Shown here in pieces: positions 23,070 to 33,951 of a stretch of DNA of 64,000 nt (positions are counted from its first letter, which is position 1; each line of letters starts with the position of its first letter). Below the pieces are notes generated by a model that was not told where the DNA came from, did no database searches, and saw only the letters and a list, made by a program, of their open reading frames with translations. The position numbers and the translations under genes were made by a program. This DNA comes from Wyeomyia smithii (Eukaryota; Arthropoda; Insecta; Diptera; Culicidae), in NCBI RefSeq assembly GCF_029784165.1, contig NC_073695.1:54209967-54273966 (forward strand), in the 5' to 3' direction.

Positions 23070-23995
23070 CACGCTCATTTTTTGTTACTCTAAAGTGAGT
23101 TAGATATCACCCACTTTTGAAAAAAGTGGAATTACCCTAATTAGGGTACTTTTACGGTTACTCACTTCTGAGTGAGGGCGTCATACGTCAAAAACTGAGT
23201 AGAGTCTACTCTGTTCATGCAAACCAGAAATTAACGAAAATGAGTACAAGTTACCCAGTTTGTCTAAATACGGAAATTTAATGATTTCTGTTTTTTGTAA
23301 ATCTGACTCAATAAATAAAATAAATTCAGAACAATCAAAAACACAGATTTATTTTTCATCGAAACAATAGAAAATTTACTAAATCATTCCCGTGTCTTCA
23401 TTGAATGCGGCACCCAACCGGTTGACAGTTGCCCGTGAACTGTGACTTACTTTTTTGTGCCAGATAATCCGTCATCATTCGTCACCTAATACTGCGAAGG
23501 ATATAAATTGCATCGATTGTCGAGCACTGTACATCAATACAAATGTTTCCGTTTGTTAGCACGAATAAAAGTCCGGCTTTAAACGGCATCGTAGAACATA
23601 CAACATGCGGTTGTTCATTTTGAAGAGATCTTTTAGGTGTTTTCAAATCCTCTGCAATACTGATGTTGGGCTGAAATCAATAATTGATTAAGAAATTATT
23701 GATTTGATGACAGATCAGATTCTTACTGCTAGCCAACGAATAAAAAGCGACACCAATTGTTCTTCGGAAACCGATAATATTGCTGTTGAAAACTTTTGAC
23801 ATATACATATACTTAGGGGTGAGTAAACATCATGGATAATAACTCAAAACTGAGTAAACATGGTAATTATGAGAATTTGGGTTAATGTTACTCAATTGTC
23901 CAGTACTCGATTACTCACTTTTTGACATTTTGCATAATAAAAAATACCAAACTGAGTAGATCCTAATCAGATTAGAGTTAAAATAAAGCAGCGTG
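23070..23995. mobile_element. TA-flanked MITE (926 bp) nested in the TIR element
   Basis: The left end CACGCTCATTTTTTGTTACT and the inverted right end CACGCTGCTTTATTTTAACT are similar, and both continue CTCTAA. TA dinucleotides flank both sides (23068-23069, 23996-23997), the duplication type of Tc1/mariner elements. The interior has repeated ACTCA-rich words and a block with GTCAAAAACTGAGTA that is homologous to GTCAAAAACTGGGTA in the MITE at 25020-25777. No transposase is encoded. Confidence 0.7.
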
Positions 23996-25019
23996 TACAA
24001 GGGGGGAGGGGGGGCTTGGAAATCATGAAAGAAATGCTACGTCATTTAAGTATGTTCCCTTGCCTACCACGAGATAGTGATCCGAGTCGATGTTTGGCCC
24101 TCGAAAGGACCGCACATCTATGACGTCTGAAAAATGCCGGCCGTAATGCTCAATTGTATAAAAGTGACAGATCGTTTACTGCATGTTCAGTTAAACAAAA
24201 TACAACTTGCTTGGCGTCAAACATTCATTTACTGTTTTCTTTTCAGCAAACAGTTTTGCTGTATTTTCGCGAATCACTGAATCGATTACTGGTTTTCAGT
24301 AAATTTATCAATGAAATACTGGTTTACAGCAAAAATAAAATAACAACGAAATTCAGTAAATTGTAGAACTGAATTACAGTAAACTTTTGAAAAAAAATGC
24401 TGTGATTCAGTAACCAAGTGGTTTGCTGATACACTTTCACAAAGATAACAAGAACAAGATACCTAACTTCCATATTTTTCATACATTTTGAACACGACCG
24501 ATTTCCGACGGTTAGTGCTGCCATCTGATGACTTGAATTCTCATAAAATTGTCCCATTCTACCAAAACTTAAAGTTTGATATGTCGCAAGCCAGGTTTTA
24601 GGACCATTGTGCACATGGTCAGGTTCGCCGGGGCAGCCGATTTTTGCTTTATTAAATTCGGCAAGAGTGGAAAACTTGGCTGTAGAGCGTGCTAACGCGG
24701 TTATTAGGAATTTCTGATGGTACGCTTAATTTCAAATGTTGCGCCGATAATTCTTGATTCTTCCGGAAAGTTTCATGTTTGAGAACTAAACATTCGTCCA
24801 CACTATTATCATTTTTCGGATGGCAGCACCGTACAGTCGTCCTCATGGATACTGAAGAAATTGTTTCACCTTTCAGCAGTCATGTCTTGGCCTTGTAGTT
24901 ATTTGATTTTTACGTTAAGTGTACACCATATTAACAGTGTATAAATTAGTTCGACTTTTGCTCACGCGCAGCGACAATCATGTCCGATGAATTCTGCGAA
25001 AGTCAGGTATCTTGTTCTA

Positions 25020-25777
25020 CACGGTAAGAGTCGAAAGCCCATTAATGGGTACTTTTTCAACCATTTCGCCAAAAAGTGAGCCAACCCATTTAGTGGGTAA
25101 ACTTGATTTATCCATTAACGGGTATACCGATAAAACGTCAAAAACTGGGTACAATTTCACTCATTTTGAGAAATGAATTTTCTCAAGGAAATAGGTGAAA
25201 TTTTACCCATTATTGAATAAACGGAAATTTTGTGATTATCACTCAAAAGAATGAAAAGAAGTGAAAGTGAAATCAGATATTTTTAATTATTTGCAAAAAT
25301 GAATCTTATTTACGAACACAGGAGTATTTCATCTGCTATCATCGATTGTCAGAATCGCAAAAAAACCAATACCATACGGATAGTGAACATTCTTGACCTA
25401 ATATAAAAAAATCTCACATTGTAAAATTCAATACTTGTTATAACATACTGTTTACCTTGCAACTTCTTGAACGACGCAGTATCGAATCTCTTTTAAAGTC
25501 CTTCCATGGCAATTGTTGACAAATAATAAACAAAACAGATCGTAGAAGTAACGCGTGCGAACAAGTAGACAGAGCAAACTAAAACGATGCTTGAAGTATT
25601 TTTTCACCCATTAATGGGTAAACAAATGACCCATTTTTTTCTAAGAACATGTCTTTCTAATGCGTACAATTTTACCCATTTCACATTTTTAAATTTACCC
25701 ATTTTTTTGACAGCCGCATATGACAGAAAAAAATGGGTACAACAATACCCATTAATGGGTTTTCGACTCTTACCATG
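25020..25777. mobile_element. TA-flanked MITE (758 bp) with ACCCATTAATGGGT repeats
   Basis: The left end CACGGTAAGAGTCGAAAGCC and the inverted right end CATGGTAAGAGTCGAAAACC both continue CATTAATGGGTA, making inverted repeats of about 32 bp with two mismatches. TA flanks both ends (25018-25019, 25778-25779). The palindromic word CCCATTAATGGG recurs internally (for example near 25610). The element appears related to the MITE at 23070-23995. Short open frames across it are not considered genes. Confidence 0.8.
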
Positions 25778-26604
25778 TAGTCATCTTTGACTTTCAGCAA
25801 TGTATTTTGCTGGACCATAAAGAAAAATTTTGGTGTATACAGTCGCTGAACAAACACATTGATTCTGTCTGCAGACTCTGTATATTATGTAACAAAAAAT
25901 ACCCTAATTACAGTGTTTAGTACCATGTCTCCATCTCATACAACCCTAGGGCTGTATACCTTGTAGTATTTCCCATATAACTGTGTCCCAGTCTAATGTA
26001 CACACTCGTGAAAAAAGAAGCCTCTAGCGAAAACTTGACATTTAAACAAGCCAAATTTTCTCGTTTTTTTGATTAATACAAACGAAATCTGCCCTTACAA
26101 ATAAGATTTATTGATAAAAGAATTTACTCTTAATCAAACAATCTTATTTGAACACGTAGATTAAGCTTGTATTTATTGAAAAACGTGAAATTGTGGCTTA
26201 TTTACATATGGCACATGGGTCCTTTTCACATGTTTAGCGAGATTTCAGTGCGTTTATATTCTGTCAGTTCCTGCCAATTTTCATTTCGCTCGAAATGTAA
26301 ACTCGTGATATTCGCTTCGCATGAACTGTAAGTCCAGCCGAGTTTTCACGACAGATTTTGCTGGCGAAAAAGTACGCTTTTTCAATTTTCAAATTTTTCA
26401 CTTCGCTGTAAACTATGCTTTATCTGGAAATCCTCTGCGAATACGTGTGACGCAAGCAAGCTGCTCTCAGAACACAGAGTTTGACAGAAACTGGTTAAAC
26501 CTATTTTAATTATAGCTACATTCGTTCAAGTTTTTATGCTATCCACCTCTTTCTCTCTCTTTAGCACTATAGCTTTCTGATCACTTGTTTTGCAGCCTTG
26601 CGTC

Positions 26605-26926
26605 CAGCGTTGCCAGGTATCCAGATATAGCTGGATTATCCAGATTTTTGAACATGTATCCAGGTAGACAGATTTGATGTCCAATTATCCAGATTTTCCA
26701 TGAATGATCCAGATTTTATCCAGATTTTATTTTCTCTGTTCCGCAAAGAGGTCATCACTTCAAATTTGGCGCGAAATTTTGCAATTTTGTCACCTCAAAT
26801 TTTACGTACCCCAAGACTTTTATCCGAAGAATTTACCTTTCACCCCACGAAATGACTTCCAGATTTTTTCCAGATTTTTTTTTTTGCCTTTTCTAGATTT
26901 ATAAAAAAAATGACCTGGCAACGCTG
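26605..26926. mobile_element. hAT-like MITE (322 bp) with perfect 8-bp target duplication next to the Amph leader
   Basis: The ends CAGCGTTGCCAGGT and (inverted) CAGCGTTGCCAGGT are identical over 14 bp. The 8-bp CTTGCGTC flanks both sides exactly (26597-26604 and 26927-26934), diagnostic of hAT transposition and of a young or well-preserved insertion. The interior is made of (T)CCAGATTT units plus a T run. It ends only about 0.6 kb before the amphiphysin start codon. Confidence 0.9.
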
Positions 26927-26934
26927 CTTGCGTC

Positions 26935-27570
26935 TGTGTGAGACAAGAAACTGCCAAGGTTGTGCGGTAGGTGAGGCGACGTTCGTTGTTGCGTGAGCAA
27001 CCCACCAGTCGTCTGTGAACGTCGTCGCGAGTTGGTGTCGTCGTCGGGATCGTTGGGGCTCGTGTTGTGTGCTTTATTCATTTTATCGAATGAAAATTCT
27101 CTGATTATTTTGACAGCGCCAAGGGCCACAAGAAAATTTGCAGAAAGAACCGTCGAAACGAAACAAAACAGCAGCGAAAACGTTGGTGTGTTGGAGATAT
27201 TCTTTCCGAGGTGTAGACAACGGAAACCGTACGGGTGCAGGAGAAGCGAGTGCTACGGGAACGCAACCTGAGCAGATTTTTCGAATTTACATATATAATT
27301 TCGCCTGGTAGAGCTAGAGTGTATTCTGTTGCGCCTCACTGTGGTCAGTGAAATCCGAGTTTTTTACGGTGTGGAAGTGTGAGAGTTGCGAGTCGAAGCT
27401 GGCGGCGGTCGTGCATTTTCCGTGACGGGCAAAAATAACCTGGTGTTGGATATATAAAAAATACACGAAAACCACCCATTCCGTTCCGGATCTCCAAAGG
27501 CTTGTGTCGGAAGTTCCGTACTAAATAAGAAGCATCCAAAATAATCTCCCAACTGCAGCAGTTTCGAACG
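26935..27570 (+). promoter_or_regulatory. Amph: Amphiphysin 5' flank and probable 5' UTR
   Basis: CG-rich sequence (for example GTCGTCGCGAG, GTCGTCGTCGGG) directly after a hAT MITE and before ATG 27571, in contrast to the AT-rich flanks. A TCAGTG initiator-like word lies at about 27345. No TATA box was recognised. The exact start site is not resolved. Confidence 0.4.
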
Positions 27571-27639
27571 ATGGCTGAGAATAAGGGAATGTTGCTGGCG
27601 AAATCGGTCCAGAAGCATGCTGGAAGAGCTAAAGAAAAG
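27571..27639 (+). CDS. Amph: Amphiphysin, first coding exon (start of the N-BAR domain)
   Basis: The exon encodes MAENKGMLLAKSVQKHAGR then AKEK, the N-terminal amphipathic helix (H0) and beginning of helix 1 of the BAR domain, matching insect amphiphysin. The exon is 69 nt (23 codons, phase 0) and is followed by the donor GTAAAG at 27640. Amphiphysin dimers bind and bend membranes; in flies the protein organises muscle T-tubules and photoreceptor membranes rather than driving endocytosis. No later exon (rest of BAR, SH3) was found to the right, so intron 1 is at least 36 kb. That length is itself typical of large Aedes-type introns. Confidence 0.9.
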
Positions 27640-30600
27640 GTAAAGCATTTTTCCTATCATCATCCGGCCTGTTGGACTATGCGTAAAAAGTCCAGCTTAA
27701 GTTAAGTTTCACGTTTTACCAGAATTCCCAACATTCACGTCCTCACCACTTTGGTAACAAAAAAACTGTGCACGAAAATAGATCGGAGCTCCCGAGCTGA
27801 GTACAGGGTTTTTTGTCATCGCACACGACACCGCGAGGACACAGATGTGCCTGAATTGACTATGAATCTATCTATCATTGCAGTCATCGATTCTCTAGAT
27901 ATCGGTGAGTTTCACACTGCTCTCCGGAGCATTCCATTTCATGAGAACTTTTAATGCTTTGATAAAACTTCTTTGAAAAAGTACTGAGTTATTTTCAAAC
28001 CAAAATCACACTACGCTATTACTAAGAGTCTTGAAAGACCAGCGAGAGAATTGTGCCGAAGCAGAGAAAAGAAATATGTGTGTTAGCTGCGCGGGCAGAT
28101 ATTTATAGTTTTCGGCTTTTTTCCCTCCAATTTGTTTCTGGTGTGAGCATTTGTCGAATGTTATAACTGTCCCCGTTTAGAACATAATGCCATAAACCAT
28201 CAATAGGCACGTTATTTGGCCGCTGATAATCACATACAGTTGATTGGAAATTATAAATTAGCAATATGAACAGACCGAAAATGTGTCATAAAGCATGAAT
28301 TATTAGAAAAAAATGTAGCTGGTTTTAGAGTCAATAGAGAGCCGTTTTACTCTAAACTAGGATTTGCAATTTGCGTTCAGGAACATAAATAAACTGCTGG
28401 ACAGGGAATTTTAGCTTTAAATCTGAAAGACTATCTCAAGGTAACTACGTAACCGCGAGTAATAAAGAACATTTATGAATTTTTATTCTATGAAATGATT
28501 CTATCGTATTAAAAAATTTATGAATTCATTCGTGCGTAGAGAAAATAGTATATTCTGTGCAGGAAGAATTGTATCACTTTATTTTTGATGTTATTACCAA
28601 CTACCTAAGAGTAGTTAAACAAGAAGGCCGAATTGTGTCCATTTCTACCCACACATTCCGCAGCTTGCAAAAAATAAGTGCTGATAGCAGTAGTCTACGT
28701 TATCAGATAAACATGATCAATTGTTGCAGATTTCACAGGCCGTTGCGTACGCAGTTACGACGGCACACCACAACAGATATGTTTACGATTCTACGGCACA
28801 CATGATCTCGGATCTACTTGTAAGTCTTCTACCTGGCGACTGATTCTGTTTTCACATATACTCGCTCAGCAGCTAAGGTGTTTTTTGTCTGACGTGGGAG
28901 GCGATACTCGATGAGGTCACGGTCGCTATCGAGTCGGATTGAAATTGAGCGAGCGAATGTAGGAATCGAAAACATTGTGGGGATTATTCAAATTCTATCA
29001 GTACGGTGCCAGCTCGAGCTACGGTTCGCCTTTAATGGAAGCCAGGAAAAGAACGCCTCGAAGCAGAGCGATGTCAACTCCTACGAATGAGAAAACTAGC
29101 GGTTGCTCTTTTGTGGCGAGTCACAATTTCCAGCCAGACAATGTCAATATACTGTCCAAAGAAGTTAGCTGCATGATTGCGGACATTTCTTTTATTCAAA
29201 TGATTTTTTTTGACGCTACTCAATTCGACACTCTCACGGGAATAGCGTTCCACAAATAGCTTTTTTCAAAGTTCATAACATCTCTTATTCCAGTTCCGAA
29301 GTGCATAAATTAACACCAATTGCTATTCAAAATTCCTCACACAGTGCTGGTTTAATGCCACTTCACCAGCAACTTGCAAAGTGATATGGAATGTGTATTG
29401 CCTAACAACAGCTGCTTATCCCATGCAGGCTTCAAAAGACTGCTAGTGATCTGTTGTGTTGTAGTTGTTGGTGGTGGTGGTGTTGATATTTATGCTGATT
29501 GTGGAGGAAATGTCATCTCACGCGCTAGGTATGGCACCGACGATGTTGAAAGAGGAGAAAGTCCAAATACTGCATCATGGTTGATCACCAAGAGATTCGA
29601 GGCAGGTCCGATTAGTTGGATGTAGAAAACCTGTATTGACTTCTCTTTGAAAGCACAACAGTCTGCGTGAATGACTAAATATTCAATGTCATCGCTACGT
29701 AACAGATAACAGACATCCAAGCTAGAACAAAAAACTCCAGACATCGTGTGTAAGATTTCAAATTCTTACTCGTTTGGAATGCTAACGACATCTTCCTGAA
29801 ACTTGCGACTTTAACCACTTTAGTGATGGCAGCGCTGGTTTACGGTCAAAGCTGCCAGACGCATGAAAATTCTTACAGATTATACAGTCTCTGTTTATGC
29901 AACTATATAACATAGATTTTGTGAGGTTTATGTATTTATTTTTTCAAACCAACACTAAAACAAACAAATTTATCGCAAATATACAGAGGGATTGAATAAA
30001 GAAGTCGATAATGCACACATTACGACTGCTCAAAATTTCTACATTTAAAAACGGCAACCATTCTCATTGCGATAATATCGATAAAAGCTGGAAAACTATC
30101 GATTTTATCGAATCATTGCCCATTAAGTGTTCTTAGCGCCACCAACCGTTGCGTCTTTTTACACATGAAGCAAAGTTAGCTTGGATATCTGTTATCTGTG
30201 GTAATACCTTCACAGGCAAAAATTTGAAATGAATCAGATGAAATGTTGTTTGTAGGCAAATTGTTCCTAAACTGTTTGGCTGTTTGGTAGCATATATTAT
30301 CGACTTGTGATATCTGAAATACTAAGCCATGCTTACCAATGAATCGACAAATCAAGAAATGAAGGTAGTTTTAGTTCCATTTTGCATACATGCACAACGA
30401 TTTTGAACTATGTGTAATTTAGCGATTAAGAGATTCAAAAATAAATAATGTAAAATGTAAAAAGCTAGCCAAAACATTTAAAAAAAATGTTTCAAAACAA
30501 AGGTCCATGTATTCAAAACTTAATTCAAAACAATAATTCAAAAAATGGTTTGTTGAATTGATTGGGGGTCTTTACGTCAAATCTAAAATCCGCGTAAATT

Positions 30601-30900
30601 CCGAAATTTGTGTGAAAACGCGGCAAAACAAGTTTAGTGTATTTTTCGTTGTCATTTTGTATTTGGCTGAAACATTGCAAAAATGTCCCTATGAGCTAGG
30701 GATTCCATTAAGTGTTTTTTTTTTTTTTGTTCTGAGAAGAGTTAATGCAAAAAAGGTATCGAAGTTTCGTTTTTTTGTTAGAGCGAAACAGTATTCTTAT
30801 CTGTGTGACATCTTCGACAAAATTGTAGATATTAATTTTGTCTTTTCAAAAAAAAAAAAAAAAAATACACGGCGGAAAAAAATTCAGGCAAAAAATAAAT
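27640..30900 (+). other. Amph: Amph intron 1, first part, no exon seen
   Basis: Intronic sequence. Frames such as 28557-28805, 28975-29259 and 29374-29625 lack recognisable domains. A DRE-like TATCGATA lies at 30076-30083. A T run (30717-30729) and an A run (about 30848-30865) bound a degenerate repeat whose copy-like words also occur at 34.3, 43.8 and 45.1-45.4 kb. Confidence 0.5.
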
Positions 30901-30911
30901 AATTAGATGAA

Positions 30912-31253
30912 TTAACTGACGGCTTCGTCAGTTGGGGCAGTATGGGCAGTATTCAGTTTGCCTAGCTCTACTGCTCTTATTCCACTTACTAATTCAATGT
31001 ATGTTAAGTTACCTTGAACAATGAAGTTTTTCTGCAACTTCAACACATCCATATATTTCACCTGACCGAAGAGAACATTCATTAAGCACATCTTCACTGC
31101 TAGCGATATTTGGTTACCATTTTCTCGAGAAATATGCATTTGTTCACCCTCAAATAACCTCAGTTCCGTCGCACTAGCAAATAAGCAAATAACGCATGCA
31201 CTTTGAACACTCACGATTAACCGAATCAATGAAGGATACGGGATAAATGACAT
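30912..31253 (-). CDS. Hypothetical small ORF (113 aa) antisense in Amph intron 1
   Basis: An ATG-initiated minus-strand frame with balanced composition. It has a hydrophobic N-terminal stretch (LIRLIVSVQSACVICLFASA, residues 9-28) that could be a signal peptide, followed by a soluble-looking body (SLAVKMCLMNVLFGQVKYMD) and a polar end (NTAHTAPTDEAVS). It has no recognised domain. No minus-strand AATAAA was seen shortly after the stop. It could be a nested small secreted-protein gene, part of a larger minus-strand gene, a relic, or chance. Confidence 0.25.
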   Translation of the reverse strand: MSFIPYPSLIRLIVSVQSACVICLFASATELRLFEGEQMHISRENGNQISLAVKMCLMNVLFGQVKYMDVLKLQKNFIVQGNLTYIELVSGIRAVELGKLNTAHTAPTDEAVS

Positions 31254-31519
31254 TTCAATTTATCCAACACATCCAACAGGTTGGTTTGGCTCGTCAGCAG
31301 TTAGCTGGTATTTTTGTTGCCAGAATAAAAGGGAACTATTTTTTCGTTGCCGCATCCTTTATTTATTAGAGTTTATCACATGTGAAACCATTTTTTTGAT
31401 GTTTGTTGAGTTGTAAAAACTTATTTTGCTATTTGTATATTCCTACACATAGAAATTACCTTATAAATCAAATAGATATAGTAATCAGATATAGACTTCA
31501 AGCAAGCGTTTTTCTGCGA

Positions 31520-33565
31520 AACTGTGCGCCAGTGGTTAAGTGCGAATTTGTCGATAGTAAAAAAACCGTTGTTCCCCCCGTGGTCCAACTCTCGCCTTCG
31601 GGAATTGGAGCGAGAACGTAATTCGTGGCAGCGCAAATATCGTCGCTGGAAGACTGAATTTTCCAAAAATAATTTTAAACGATCGAATGAAGCGTATCGT
31701 CAACTAAATGCGGGAAATCCTATGTTATGCGAGTCCAAATTGACCTACGTAGGAATCCTAAACGTTTTTGGAGCTTCGTGAATTCGAAACGAAAACAGTC
31801 TGCCATCTCCTCGAGTGTTCTTCTTGACGAAACTGAGTCCAAATCTACTACGGAATCATGCGATGTCCCGGAATTCCGTTTTCGCTGATAATGTTGCTTC
31901 CGATCCAGAAGCTGATATCGCTTCAGTAGACGTTTCTGTCGATTTGATGGATCTATGTACATTCGAAATTACACCCGATATGATATTAGTCGCAAGTAAA
32001 AAAATTGAAGCGATCATGCTGCCCTGGTCCAGATGGTATACCTGCTACAGTTTTTGCTCGCTGTGCTTCAGCTCTTGTGGAACCCCTGTGCCGCATTTTT
32101 AATAGATCGTTTGAGCAAGCTAAATTTCCGGCGATATGGAAGCAGTCGTATACGTTTCCTGTTTTCAAAAATGGAGACCGTAAGAACGTAAGAAATTATC
32201 GTGGAATTACGAGCCTTTCAGCTGCATCGAAGCTATTTGAGATAATTGTAAGCAACTTTATACTTGAACGGACAAAGTTCTATATTTCCCCGGATCAACA
32301 TGGTTTATGCCTGGCCGATCCGTTTGTACAATTCTGCTGGAATTCACATCAACCTGCATCTCTCACATGGAGCAAAAGGCGCAAGTTGATGTTATATACA
32401 CTGATTTGAAAGCAGTATTTGATCGTATTGACCACAAGATAATTTTGCGAAAACTTGAACGGCTTGGAGCTTCTCGAAAACTAACGGAATGGCTCAGTTC
32501 TTATTTGTGCGATAGAACTCTTCGTGTGCAGATTGGATCCAGTTTTTCGTCACAGTTCACCAATGTTTCCGGTGTTCCTCAGGGCCGCAATTTGCGACCT
32601 CTGTTGTTCATTTTATTCTTCAACAACATCGTCTTGCTACTTGGAGCCGGCTGCAAATTAGTGTATGCTGATGATTTAAAATTATAGTAATAAATTAAGT
32701 AGTTCAAACTGTTGATGACTGCAATCGTTTACAAGCACTTTTGGATACGTTTGTTGATTGGTGTCGACGAAATAGGCTTGTTCTTAGTGTTTCTAAATGT
32801 CAAGTTATGACCTTTCACCGAAAAAGCAGTCCAATAGTTTTCAGTTACCGAATCGATGGGCATGTCCTTAAGAGAGTAGACCAAGTCAATGACCTTGGTG
32901 TCTACTTGATAGTAAGCTTACCTTCAATCAGCATCGCTGGGCTGTTATCTCGAAAGCTGCACGTCAACTGGGATTTATCACAAAAATTGCTCGAGATTTC
33001 AAGAATCCTCACTGCCTTAAAACACTTTATTGCTTGTTGGTACGGCCTCTGATCGAGAATGCTTCTATCATTTGGTGCCCTCATCAGCTAGTGTGGAATT
33101 TACGCCTCGAACGTGTGCAGAAAATATTTCTACGATTTGCGCTAAGAAATCTACCTTGGCGGGATCCCGTAAATCTTTCGCCATATCCCGATCGCTGTCG
33201 TCTACTCGGCCTAGAGACATTAGAACGACGAAGACAAATACATTAGGCTTTATTTATCGCCAAGATAATTAACAACGAAATCGACTCTTCAAGATCGCTG
33301 TCTTAATTGAACTTTCGGGCTTCACAACGAACTCTTCGCTCTACTGGATTGCTGCAACGAAACTTCCATCGTACTACGTTTGCGTGCAATGAACCTTTGA
33401 CTGCCTGTATTCGCACCTTCTCTGTTGTGGAAAATTTATTCGAGTTCAGAGAACCATCATTGATGTTTAAACGAAGATTAAATAATACCTCGCTTTTATA
33501 ATTTTGACCGCTCAATATTTAATAAGACTTTTGTCAGTTAAATTAAATCAAATAAATAAACAAAT
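31520..33565 (+). pseudogene. Jockey-like non-LTR retrotransposon, ORF2 relic
   Basis: Plus-strand pieces in shifting frames form an ordered RT domain: LRELERERNSWQRKYRRWK (linker), CPGPDGIPATVFARCAS, NYRGITSLSAASKLFEII, VIYTDLKAVFDRIDHK (motif A), FTNVSGVPQGRNLRPLLF (motif B, altered from the usual PQGSNLGPLLF), VYADDLKL (motif C) and the C-terminal thumb region ending FKRRLNNTSLL with a stop at about 33499. No RNase H follows, as in Jockey. The tail is AAATCAAATAAATAAACAAA-like. At least four frameshifts and stops make it dead. The endonuclease is missing, so it is 5'-truncated. Confidence 0.85.
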
Positions 33566-33923
33566 ATTTTGCGGTAAATTTGGAATCATTGCGCACTGCG
33601 CAAATTTCTCGATCCCTTTTGTTCTCACACAGTAAACGACAACATTTATCAATCCTCGACAATCGTGTATATCGTGAAGCGCAGCAAACACATATCTAAA
33701 AATTACATCACTAGTATTATTTGCTCAGGAGTACAACTTATGGCGTCAGCATTTTACTTATATTGAACGATGGAGTCGTGAAGAACGTTTATTTGCAATT
33801 CATTGCAATGAAACTACAAAAAAACGAATATAGTTTTACAAATTTTCATTCTCTCTTTGCTACTGACGAACTAAACCCAATCATGCCAAAAAAAAAGCTG
33901 TAAAAGTGGCTTTTTTACAATTA

Positions 33924-33951
33924 CAATTACAATTACAATTCAGAAGCTCCG
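33924..33951. repeat. (ACAATT)n microsatellite
   Basis: Four to five tandem copies of ACAATT. No other function is visible. Confidence 0.7.

Larger units (their letters stand above)
22344..24059. mobile_element. TIR element (1,716 bp) with 3-bp target duplication, PIF/Harbinger-like
   Basis: The left end reads GGGACCATACTTAAATGACG then TTGCATT. The right end inverted reads GGGAACATACTTAAATGACG then TAGCATT. Flanking TTG is present on both sides (22341-22343 and 24060-24062). GGG-starting ends with a 3-bp duplication fit PIF/Harbinger-type MITEs, though the duplication is not the classic TWA. The element interrupts the RTE endonuclease/linker junction. It contains three G-rich runs near its ends and around 23000, an unidentified 87-codon minus-strand frame (22503-22766), and a nested TA-flanked MITE (23070-23995). 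Confidence 0.75.
20330..24155 (-). pseudogene. RTE-clade (JAM1-like) non-LTR retrotransposon, 5'-truncated and split by two insertions
   Basis: Reading leftward, 24155-24060 encodes the end of the endonuclease (HFSDVIDVRSFRG and SDHYLVV). The frame resumes at 22343 and runs through the linker (a 289-aa open frame, 22393-21524, mostly element sequence) and RT start (NYKAAGKDGLPAELF). Frameshifted pieces around 21520-21207 include NYRGITLLNSAYKIF, FRVGRSTTDQMFTLRQIL and HLFIDFRAAYDTV. Past the second insertion, 20568-20340 carries GLKQGDGLSNLLFNIAFEGA, then the copy ends. Insertions are a 1,716-bp TIR element (22344-24059) and a 622-bp hAT MITE (20577-21198). RTE elements use an APE-type endonuclease and RT for target-primed insertion; this copy lacks the YADD region and has frameshifts. 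Confidence 0.85.

Noticed and set aside
26993..27271. 92-codon frame in the Amph 5' leader
   Set aside because: Depends on a non-ATG start and lies in a CG-rich leader; no family recognised.
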